Positions 1-9,082 of a stretch of 64,000 nucleotides of DNA are shown one piece after another (within the stretch, counting starts at the first letter, position 1; every line of letters starts with the position of its first letter). The DNA is from Asterella californica (Eukaryota > Streptophyta > Marchantiopsida > Marchantiales > Aytoniaceae): the NCBI GenBank assembly GCA_036924285.1, contig JAYKYS010000007.1, positions 14,322,001-14,386,000 on the forward strand. The letters run 5' to 3'. The notes under the pieces are model-generated. The model searched no databases. It was not told the DNA's origin and saw nothing but the letters and a program-made list of their open reading frames with translations. Made by a program: the position numbers and the translations under genes.

Positions 1-2070
1 CCTATCGTTAGAGCTCCAATCGATGATGAAGATACGATGTTACTAATGTCACGTCAGTTTGGCTACTCAATTAGGTTGACCGAGTGCGAAGTGAGGAATC
101 TCAGTAAGACCATTAGTGCAATTAGGACAAGTTGGTGGGAGTGTCCACAAGGGATATACTTCGCAAGTAGGGCTTGGAGATCTCAGTTTTTCAAGTTGAG
201 CCTTCAAGCTCTTGGCTATGGTGGATAGTCTTGTGAGTGAGATCTGTATTCTCTGCGAGCACAGAGTGAATTTGGCTCGACTGTAGTGATTGTCTAGTGC
301 CTGTTGGCATGGTGGAGTGAGTACATACCTTGTTATCACTTGAAGAACTCAGATTGCGGGGTCTAGTAGAGGGATTCAGGTCGCAGATTGCTACCGGTGG
401 TATCTCCGCAGTTGGCAGATCGTTGGTATCTTCGATTTGCGGGTGCGCTTGCGTGGAGTAGTTCGTTTTGGGTGTTGTGATCGATCGTTGTGTGGATGGA
501 CGTTGTCTGAACTTGTTCTCAGTCGATTTGGTGGTGAGGTAGTGCGAAGGCGTTGCTGAAATTTGGCGGAATGTGTTGAAGTGACCTATTTCAGACTGAA
601 GTGCGCATTTGGACGTGGCAGACGAAATAGTCGATAATGTCAGACCAATGTGGGCTCGTTGGAAGCGTGCTGGAAAGACGGTCCTAGTGCACGAAGTTTC
701 ACAAAGTTTGGTCGAGCCGTTTACGAGTTATGAGAAGTCAAAATTTCTGGTGACAGGTTTTGTGACGGGTTTTAGGTTGGTCGAAGTGCGTCGGCGAGTG
801 TCAGGTTGGCGTGGGTCGACAATCTTTGGTTCTGAGGAGTGCAGTAGGTGCGCGTCGGGAAGACGATTCCAACGCACCGAAAATCGTTCGATTTGGTGAA
901 GGAATGACGAAGTTACAAGCCGAAGAAGGTCACGAGTTGGTCAAAATCTGACGTAATCCCGTCTGCGAGTGTCAAATTGGCTGATTTCGACAGTTTGGAG
1001 TGCAATTTCGACCTCTGAGTTGCTATTTCGGGTGTTTCCTCGTCGTACTCTTCCTTCTTGTGATGTTTGACCCGAGTTCTACTCTTCTCCAAGCGGAGCG
1101 GAGCGAAGAGTGTCGAGGTGTGGAGTGCGTGTTAAGAGGCTTCGAGGAGCAGAGGTGCGTGAGTGCGGAGGCGTGAGAGCGGAGTGCGAGAGTGCGAGAG
1201 TGCGGAGGCGGAGCAGAGCCTGAGCCTGAGCCCGCGTCCGCTGCAAGTCAGCTTGTTGGCGTGCGTGAGAGAGGTATCCAAGTTTCAGTTGTGTGGGAAG
1301 TGTAAAACCAGTAGGTCACCCATCCCAACACTATTTCTGGACTTGGACGTTTAACTCTGTAGTCTTAGCTTTGGTTGTACCACTAGACCAATAGCTCTTG
1401 GTGTCTTACAGGGATACGTGCAAGTACTTAGGGGCTGGTTTAAGGTAGTAGGAGACCTGCTCGCACGTTCCTAGAGGAGTGGTAAGGTGACCCAGAGTAC
1501 TAGGGGGGAGCTGCTGTTGTGGTAGTGTTTGCTTGTACCGTAAAGACGCATATGGAGGCAGTTGGTGGCAGTTGTCTTGGATGAGCTAGTAGAGCTATCA
1601 CGTTGATATTTTTGGAGCTACTAGAGGTGTGGACATCTAGTTAGTGACCTTAGGTGCAGGTTATGACATTCGGGGATCATATATTGTGCATGTGATCACC
1701 GAAGAAGACGGGTCAGTCCGGGTGGGGATGGGTTTCTCTTTATGTGAATGTTTGAGTGTGGAGGGTTATCGTTTGGACTTCTTGTGGTTGGAACCTCTCC
1801 ATATTCTGCTTCTTGTTTGTGCGTCGCGTTTGCTTGTGTTGGCACTTGATTTCCAGAGTGAGTTCACTCTAGTGTGCTGTCGGTAGTGAGGTTGGAGTGA
1901 TGACCAGTCAGACTATCTTTGTTTCTCTCACGGTGCAGTTGGAGTGACGACCAACAAACCGTGAAGAGGCTGCTTGTGGTGATGACAGATACAGGTTGTC
2001 CTTATCTTGACCGTCCTAGTAAGAGATAGGTGAGCTCAGTAGGAACGGAGATAGACAAGTTGTAGTTACG
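1..2070. other. Non-coding leader upstream of the gypsy Gag ORF
   Basis: No ORF here resembles a known protein. The stretch is richer in G and C than most of the window and has purine-rich low-complexity patches, notably around 1090-1225 where short GAGTGCG-type units recur. It runs directly into the Gag ORF, so I infer that it holds the 5' LTR and/or untranslated leader of the gypsy element. I could not find a matching copy downstream of 10656, so LTR borders, primer-binding site and target duplication are not assigned. Confidence 0.4.
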
Positions 2071-3537
2071 GTGGTGACGGAGATTTCGACATTCTGGTTA
2101 GAGAGTGTGTCCGCGACATTCTCGGGAGGTTCTGGTGAGGACTTCTCGGACAGTGGGTATACACGGAGTGGGGTGAGATACCGACTACTTACACCATTGT
2201 CGTTGGTTGTTCCAGAGGACGAGTCAGACGCAGACAGCGTGTTTTCTGGTGGTGAGTCTAGTGTCGCCACATCGTTGTTGTGGGACATGGACGAGATCTA
2301 TGGGATCACGAAGGGACCTCGACGTTACTCGGGTACGGTGGGTATCCTTGAGTTGGATGACTTCATCCAGGAGTTTGACAGTTGGTGCGATGTGCAGCAG
2401 ATGCGGAACCCACAGTTGTTCACACCTTTCATGGCGTGGAAAGGTTTGTTTCAGCACTTGGAGGGACCGCCGATGGACGATTATCACGAGTTCAGACGAG
2501 ACTACGGTGTTGAGATTGAGTTGTGGAGACAACACTGGTCTCCCAACTATGTTTCTATCACTACAAGTGCGGTTTCAGGAGGCGTAGCACCTACGAGGTC
2601 AGGTGCCAGTAGTAGTGGTACATCCACGGGTGGCGGAATTCTTACTATCAGCGGTGCGTTCACTAGTAGTGGAGCATGTGGTAGTGCGAGCGGGATACCA
2701 CCAGAGTTTAACCCTGTGGTTCAGTTCTTCCACTGTTTGAGGAAGAATTATCAGGATGTGCGGATCGACAAGTTGAAGAGTCTGCAGGAGTTCCAGCGGA
2801 AGACTGGAGAGAGCCTACGCGAGACGTTTACTCGCATGAAGCGGTTGATCAGCGTTACCCAAGGGGTGACAGAAGCACAGGCAGTTCAGTTCTGGTATGG
2901 GATACTAGATCGGGAGTTGCGTATGAGAGTTAGGGATGCCACTCTCCTTAGAGACACTAGTCTGACATTGACGGTTGTCTTTGGTTTGGCTGAGCGGATA
3001 GAGCTCAACATGGTAGAGGAGAGGGTGGTGACTGCTGGGTTCAGCAGGGACGCATCACATGAGGCGACCTCCTCTTCTCGAAGATCACAGGCTACGCAAC
3101 AGCGTGGGAGTGGTGGTGGTAAGGATCGTGCCGAACACTCGCGATCCCATGGAGGTGCTGGAGGATCTGGTGGGCAGAAGCCCATGCCGTCTTTCTCTAG
3201 TCAGCAGCAAGCAGGTCCTTGATGGACGTGTGATGGTCCTCATCAGCATTGTCCACAAAGGAGAGGTGGTTATGAGACATCTGGGACGTCTCAAGTGGTG
3301 CCTAGGTAGTGTGAGCATTGCGGACGACCAGGTCACAGTAGTGACCGTTGTTTTGATCTTCATCTTGAGCTACGGCAAGAGAAGGCTGATCGTGGACGAG
3401 GCGGAGGAGCTCAAGGAGGCCGTGGTGGTCGAGTTGGAGGTAGAGGTCCAACACCTGAGAGAGGACCAGTCGGTCCATCGCTTGCTACGACGTCAGAAGC
3501 CGGTATGGCTGCTCGGATTGAGCAGTTGGAGTAGATG
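2071..3537 (+). pseudogene. gypsy Gag with CCHC zinc knuckle, two in-frame stops
   Basis: This is the structural capsid/nucleocapsid protein that packages the element RNA in the cytoplasm. The open part ends at a TGA at 3220-3222. The same frame then continues through a TAG at 3307-3309 straight into a zinc knuckle of the form CX2CX4HX4C (3310-3351), followed by a Gly/Arg-rich basic tail ending near 3537. The segment at about 2700-3050 has the charged helical character of a retrotransposon Gag capsid domain (FQRKTGESLRETFTRMKRL). Because frame is kept across both stops, they look like point mutations, the second plausibly CAG to TAG. The N-terminal acidic and Ser/Gly-rich region has no family I recognise. 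Confidence 0.8.
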
Positions 3538-3539
3538 AT

Positions 3540-4969
3540 AGCTAGTATAGCTATGGCTTAGCGGAGATCTGGTGGAACAGAAGCTTCCACGTTGTCTAGT
3601 TGGGAGTTTTCCTGGGAAGGGCGGAACCTTCTGGCTGTGATATGATCTTGAAGGCAGCGTTCAGTCTACTCAGAGAAGCGTTGGGTTTCAGGCTATGGTT
3701 GCTTACTACAGAGGAAGGCTTCAGATCAAAAGGGAACAGTATAAACACTCACTCAGATCGAATGGACCCTCCAGTATGTTCAGGAAGTGAAAATCAGATC
3801 AGACTAGTAGTAATAAGATCAGACAACGAACTTTAACAGTCCAGAATCAGAAACATACGATGGTTCAGACTTCAGAACTCCTCCTACATGTAAGTGAGGC
3901 CCTACTGACCATACACACGAAGTTTCAGCTTGAGATCAAATCAGAGTGTCGAGATATAGGCAGAAATGTTCCGAGCAGAGAAATTACGGCAATTTCTGGT
4001 ACCCACACAGCTATTTCGACCTAGAACAGAGAATTGGCTCGATCACTTTCGAAGATTCTTACAGGATTTGCAGTAAACAGCTTGCTGAACAATCTTGTGA
4101 AGTTGGGCCTCCTGATTGTACACAGAACTCCAGATCTCGCTCTCTGAAGTTGATGCTCTAGATTGAGAGCTTTTCGGACCCCCTCTGCTTCAGCAGTCGC
4201 CCTGAATTACTCACAGACTCAATTGACATGAAAATTTGGGGACAGTCGTAGCCCTACTGACAGTGAACGTGACCACGAAGGTTTGAAGCGATATTCTCAA
4301 ATCTACTACGATTGACACCGAAAATCCCAAAATCAACAGAAGTGCTGCAATTCTGGCACAAATCGAACTTCAATCAGCCATAACTCCTTCTTTATTGCTC
4401 CAAATCGATCAAAAATTTCGCTGACAGTGCTTGGCACGACGAACCCTATCTCCCTGTGCTCTCAGATTTCAAAGTCCGCTCACCAAATGCTCGAACTCCT
4501 CTTAAGACCCCTACTACTAAATTTAGTAGTACACTAAAGACAAAATTGGACCAATGGGAGTTCACAGCTTCACTCCCCTGTCCTTTTGTGTCCCAAACCA
4601 CGTGGTGACTTGATTTTGCATAAAGGCTACCACGTCAAGCCCCTAAAGTGCCAGCGTAAACCCTAAACTACATGCGAAGACATGTAAGACGACACGTAAT
4701 CCCGAAAGATAACCGAACCTCGCTAGGAAGCATGCATGGGCGACATGTAATTACAACCCATGAGCTTAACTCCATCTACATGGTAATCAACCTACTAAGA
4801 TTCAAAATATATAACATCCTCCACTGTCGACTTCTCTGAGGTCCTAATTTCACTCAGAGAGACTAACACTTGACAGAGAGGTGAATTATTTACAATGTAA
4901 AATGATTCACATCACGACAACGTCGTGATGTGAATCATTTTAGGAGGAGAAGGAGGTGACTTCGACTTC
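3540..4969. other. Non-coding 1.4 kb interruption between Gag and pol
   Basis: Gag homology stops near 3540-3600 and pol-like coding resumes at 4970. Between them all frames are closed and composition shifts to more A and T. The stretch contains a TATA-like AAATATATAA at 4805-4814, a perfect 20-bp palindrome at 4512-4531, a direct repeat of GCCCTACTGAC at 3899-3909 and 4251-4261, and a perfect 20-bp inverted repeat at 4899-4941 at its right edge. An LTR-like or other insertion inside the element, or a genuine internal spacer, are both possible. I saw no transposase-like ORF. Confidence 0.5.
4899..4941. repeat. Perfect 20-bp inverted repeat with 3-nt loop
   Basis: The arms at 4899-4918 and 4922-4941 are exact reverse complements and the centre is AAC at 4919-4921. 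The structure sits 29 bases upstream of the ATG at 4970 that opens the pol-side ORF. It could mark an insertion or fold-back junction, or form an RNA hairpin. No function is established. Confidence 0.9.
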
Positions 4970-6174
4970 ATGGCTGGTGTGGTGCAGATTGAGGCGTCTG
5001 CGGCAGTGACTCGGAGTGCAGTACGTGTCTCTGAGCCACGAGGTGCGTCAGTGGAGTTGGATCCACAACGCGAGGAGGTTGGTAGACAAGCCAGGCTTCC
5101 TCAATCATTCACGTTATCGGAGGCGTTGAGGACCACGTCTATGGTTCCTAAACGGTCTATCGATGATGCAGTGGAATTGAAGGCATCTACATCCAAGCGT
5201 GGAGGTGATGCAAGTCAACCTTCGACGTCTGTAGATGCGACGTCGAACCCGATGTTGGGGGCAGCTACATCAGTTTTGCGAGTCCCACTATTTTCAGCCA
5301 CGGATATGAAGACATTGGGAGTCAGCTTGGTTCCAGTGTTCCAGTTGGCAGCCACGCTCAGTAAGAGCGAGGATGTGGTTATCTCTAGCGCTGAAGTGGT
5401 TCAGCAAGAGACTGTAGAGTGTACATGAGGTCGAAGATCAAGACAACTACTAGTGGTACTTGGCAAGCGGCGGCTGTCAGACTAGATGAATTATCAGCTA
5501 GACCGGCAATTGACCGTGCTGGATTGGCACCACGTGTGGTGTTGTTGGACAACATAAGTGATATCTTCTGTTTGGTGGCACCTTCAGAGAAGGTGTATCG
5601 ACCACAGGAAGTGTTGTTAGACTCTGGAGCCCAACCGTTGATGTTGAGGAAGGCGGCGTGTATCGGTTTGGGTCTAAAGAAGTCCGAAGTAGAGAGATGT
5701 CCATTCCAGCTACAGACACCTCTAGGACGATCAGGAGGTACAACTCTACACATGACACGCAAGTTGCTGACGGTGAGAGTTAGATCAGATCATCTCACGG
5801 ATGGTTCCATGGTGAGGGCCAAGGCTATCGTTACAGCCGCGGAGTCTTATGATGTATTGGTTGGAGGTGTTGTATTATACCCTATGAGATTCGTGATCGA
5901 CTATTGGGCGGAGACAGCATCTTACAGACCGAGTTGGCAGTCCGGTGAGAGACGAGTGAGCTACTTACCAGTGCGGTTCAGTGCTAGAATTGAGACAACT
6001 TTGCTTACATCAGGGACGATGGCATCTGTTGCAGGGTTCAGTTCGGTCACCACTTGGTCTCACGAGTTGTTAGAGAGCAATGTCCATGCGGAGGATACTT
6101 CGGTCTTTGAGGAGGTGGAGGACATGCCTAGCATGTCTACGTTAGTATCATCTGCTTTGGATGTTCAACTTTAG
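4970..6174 (+). pseudogene. gypsy pol N-terminal region and aspartic protease
   Basis: The first ORF (4970-5428) is a low-complexity Ser/Ala/Thr-rich segment without a family I recognise. After a frame change near 5419-5428, a second ORF (to 6174) carries the retropepsin active-site motif DSGA at 5620-5631 in the context EVLLDSGAQPLML, followed by the hydrophobic segments usual for this fold (for example DVLVGGVVLY). Retropepsins cleave the Gag-Pol polyprotein as dimers. The catalytic Asp is intact here, unlike the protease of the copia element in this window. The TAG at 6172-6174 is followed in the same frame by residues leading into the methyltransferase module, so it is probably a nonsense mutation in a once continuous polyprotein. 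Confidence 0.78.
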
Positions 6175-6324
6175 AGTTCGAGCGGAGAGTTGCAGCAGTA
6201 TGTTGATCGGTTGATGCAGCAGGCTTGGAGTGAAGCCTTTGTACCGTCAGTAGAGGAACATCGGGGTGTCTCTATTATTGACCCTGTGACCTTAACACCG
6301 CTGGATACGACTCCCATTGTATGA

Positions 6325-7541
6325 CAATATCCAGAGGAGAGAGTGTGTGTGCTGGAGCTATTTGGAGAGATCAGCATAGGTTTGGCTGCAGTATTGCAGG
6401 CAAGCATACAAGTACAGCGATACTTGTATGTGGAGAGAGATGAGGTCACAAGACGCATCTCATTGCGTCACGTGGCACGTTTGATGCAGAGATATCCTGA
6501 GTTGTTGCCTATATCAGCCGTTAGAGGATACCAGTAAGCATTATCGTCAGATATTTCATTGCTGGGGCGCAGGATCTCACGTTTGTTGGCACCATTCACT
6601 TGGTGATAGTCGGATGACCATGTCAAGGTCACATGCGTGCTGGGAGAGGTCAGGGTTTGCATGACCCACAATCTAGGATGTTTTGGGAGATGTTACGGAT
6701 CTTACGACATCTCTAGATGCATCAGGTTGATTCTCCAGCATACATCCCGGAGAACGTTCCTTTGTTGGGCGATGCTCGTGCACATATGATGACGAGTGTG
6801 CACCAGGTGCGGTCCTGGGTTGGACCTGCAGTGTTGTTAGATGCAGCGAGAGTGGGATCTCGTGCACATCGTCCACGATTGTGGTGGACAAACTTGTTAC
6901 CGAGAGAGGTGCACAAGCGCGTACACCATGCAGTGAGACGACCATCGCATCTCACAGTTGATGGCATCTTGGATGCAAGACAACGATCTCAAGTAGTGAG
7001 AGTCATCGATAGGTCACCCATGGCAGTTGTGAACCTAATGAGACGATCTATGGCAGCATTACCCACTTTGGTGAGCTTTCCAGCGTCACATGCTTACAAA
7101 GATGGAGGACCTGGGCTTGTGTGGGATGCTCAGATACATCAGTTGGTCGAGCCCAATGCCGACGAGAGAGAAAGAGCGATGGATTTTCCTACGGGTGCAA
7201 CGGCGGTGGCTTCAGTGTCGGAGACTTCACGTCGTCAAGTGTTGGGTCAACCAATGGACTTGAACTGCTTGACATGGATTGTTAGTCTTGGATTGGCTGA
7301 ACAGCGTCGGATGCGATTGACGGGTGTTACTGCTCGGACACTCCTGAGCTCTTTGTCTACCGGGTCGGTGGAGGCAACGGCTGGGGGCGAGGCACGTGGA
7401 GTTTGTCATCCTTGGACATCATGGGATGTCGTAGGAGAGAGTGTGGAGCTTGCAGCTAGAACTGCAGAAGTTTTTTGCACAATAGCGGTGGAGGTTGTTG
7501 GTGGTGAGCAGAAGAAAACTGCTCCAGAGGCTGCAAGATAG
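6325..7541 (+). pseudogene. C5-cytosine DNA methyltransferase module inside gypsy pol (broken)
   Basis: C5-cytosine methyltransferases transfer methyl from S-adenosylmethionine to DNA cytosine. Conserved motifs appear in canonical order: motif I-like LELFGEISIGLA (about 6352-6387); acidic motif II-like YVERDE; motif IV PCQG with the catalytic Cys codon at 6621-6623; motif VI ENV at 6750-6758; motif VIII-like AHRPRLWWTN (about 6864-6893); a variable target-recognition stretch; then RERAMDFPTG and LGQPMDLNCLTWI (motifs IX-X, about 7170-7285). The spacing and the ENVP/AHRxR pattern look most like the DNMT3/DRM type. It is not functional as it stands: stops at 6322, 6535, 6615 and 6714, a frameshift between 6537 and 6597, and a motif I with Glu where Gly is usual. 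From about 6597 it shares frame with the reverse transcriptase at 7572, so it was part of Pol. An unrelated Rossmann protein is unlikely given five ordered motifs. Confidence 0.85.
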
Positions 7542-9035
7542 CAGTCAACGACTTCGTCTTCTACCTCTAGCATGGTGACAGAGGATACTTGGGAGCCGGA
7601 GATTGGACCCAAGCTTATAGAAGAGGAGAGACGAAGAGTTCAGAGATTCCTGAAGAGCTACAAGAATTGTTTTGCCTTTAGTATGAAGGATTTGGGTACC
7701 TTGAAGGGATCGGGTATACGGATCGACTTGGCTAATGACACCTCAATCTTTCGACGTCCTTACAGATACAGTGACATGGAGAGAACCTTGATCCAGAGTA
7801 GGACTCAAGACTTGGTGGAAGCTGGGTTGGTGGAGATGTCGCATGGAGAGTATGCATCTGTCACAGTTATGCCAGCAAAGAAAGATATGTATGGCAACTA
7901 CACGGATAGGCGTATGTGCGGAGACTACCGTCTTATCAATCGGCAGACGAAGTCCGATAAGTATGCCATGTCGACACCTGAGGAGATCTTTGATGCAGTG
8001 GGGCATGTGAAAGTCTTCAGTACTTTGGATCTTTGAGCAGGGTATCATCAGTTGCCGGTGAGAGAGGAAGATAAACCCAAGACAGCATTCTGGGGGATTG
8101 ACTCTCACGACAAGGATTGTTTGTATCAGTGGCGGTTCTTACCATTTGGGTTGAAGAACGCCCCTGCTGAATTCCAAAGAGTGATGGATAAGATCCTAGC
8201 AGGATTGGATTTTGTCAGATGCTATATTGACGACATCTTAGTCTATAGTGCTAAAGTGGAGGAGCACGAGAGACACTTGCGGGATGTGTTCGAGCGGTTG
8301 AGAGCTCATGGATTGAAGTTACATCCTGTGCAAGTTCTTCCAGGAGTTGGTAGAGTATCTGGGTCACACCATCTACCCATGTGGGTTGGGTGTTTAACAG
8401 ACGAAGGTCGAGGCCATTGCACGTATTCCACGCCCCACAGATGTGAGTCGAGTTCGAGCATTTGTTGGTTTGGTGAACTTTTATCGTCGATACGTGAAAG
8501 GATTTAGTGCAATTGCGAAGCCATTGACCAAGCTGATGAAAGTGGACCAAGAGTGGCAGTGGAGAGATGAGCAAGAGCGAGCTTTCGTGGAGCTCAAGGA
8601 TAGGTTGACATCTGCTCCCATCTTGAGGAGACCCGTTAGGGGACGTCCTTTCCAACTGCACACTGATTGGAGTATGTTGGGACTTGGTGCAGTGTTGACT
8701 CAGCATGATGATGAAAAAAAGGAGTTTGTGATGACGTATGTCAATCGCTCAAACAATTTGACGGAGGCGAGGTACAGTTCGTACGAGGGGGAGTGTTTAG
8801 GTGCAGTGTGGGCTGTTGCACACTTCCGATGTTATCTGTTTGAGAACCCCTTTACTCTCATCACTGATCACCAGCCGCTCAAGTGGTTGATGAAGTCCGA
8901 CAAGCTTACAGGGAGCTTGCACGATGGGCTCTGATCTTACAAGCGTATGACTTTCAGGTAGTGCATAGACCTGGAGTTGTAAACCTAGATGCCGATGGGT
9001 TGAGTCGCAACTCGTGCACGAGTCAGCAGGATTAG
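7542..9035 (+). pseudogene. gypsy reverse transcriptase and RNase H
   Basis: The reverse transcriptase copies element RNA into DNA and RNase H removes the RNA strand. Seen here: the RT entry region (FRRPYRYSDMERTLI), GDYRLINRQT, FSTLDL, LPFGLKNAPAEFQRVMDKI and the catalytic YIDD at 8223-8234. The RNase H region follows (LHTDWSMLGLGAVLTQ, SSYEGECLGAVWAV, TDHQPLKWLM). The frame is the same as the upstream methyltransferase and is separated from it only by a TAG at 7539-7541. Breaks: a TGA at 8034-8036 inside the motif usually reading LDLRAGYHQ, a frameshift near 8325-8345, another near 8905-8915, and a terminal TAG at 9033-9035. The order and motifs are typical of Ty3/gypsy. Confidence 0.92.
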
Positions 9036-9082
9036 ACTGGGACTCGATGACATGATGAGGTTGATGAGGAGATAGTGCCAGG

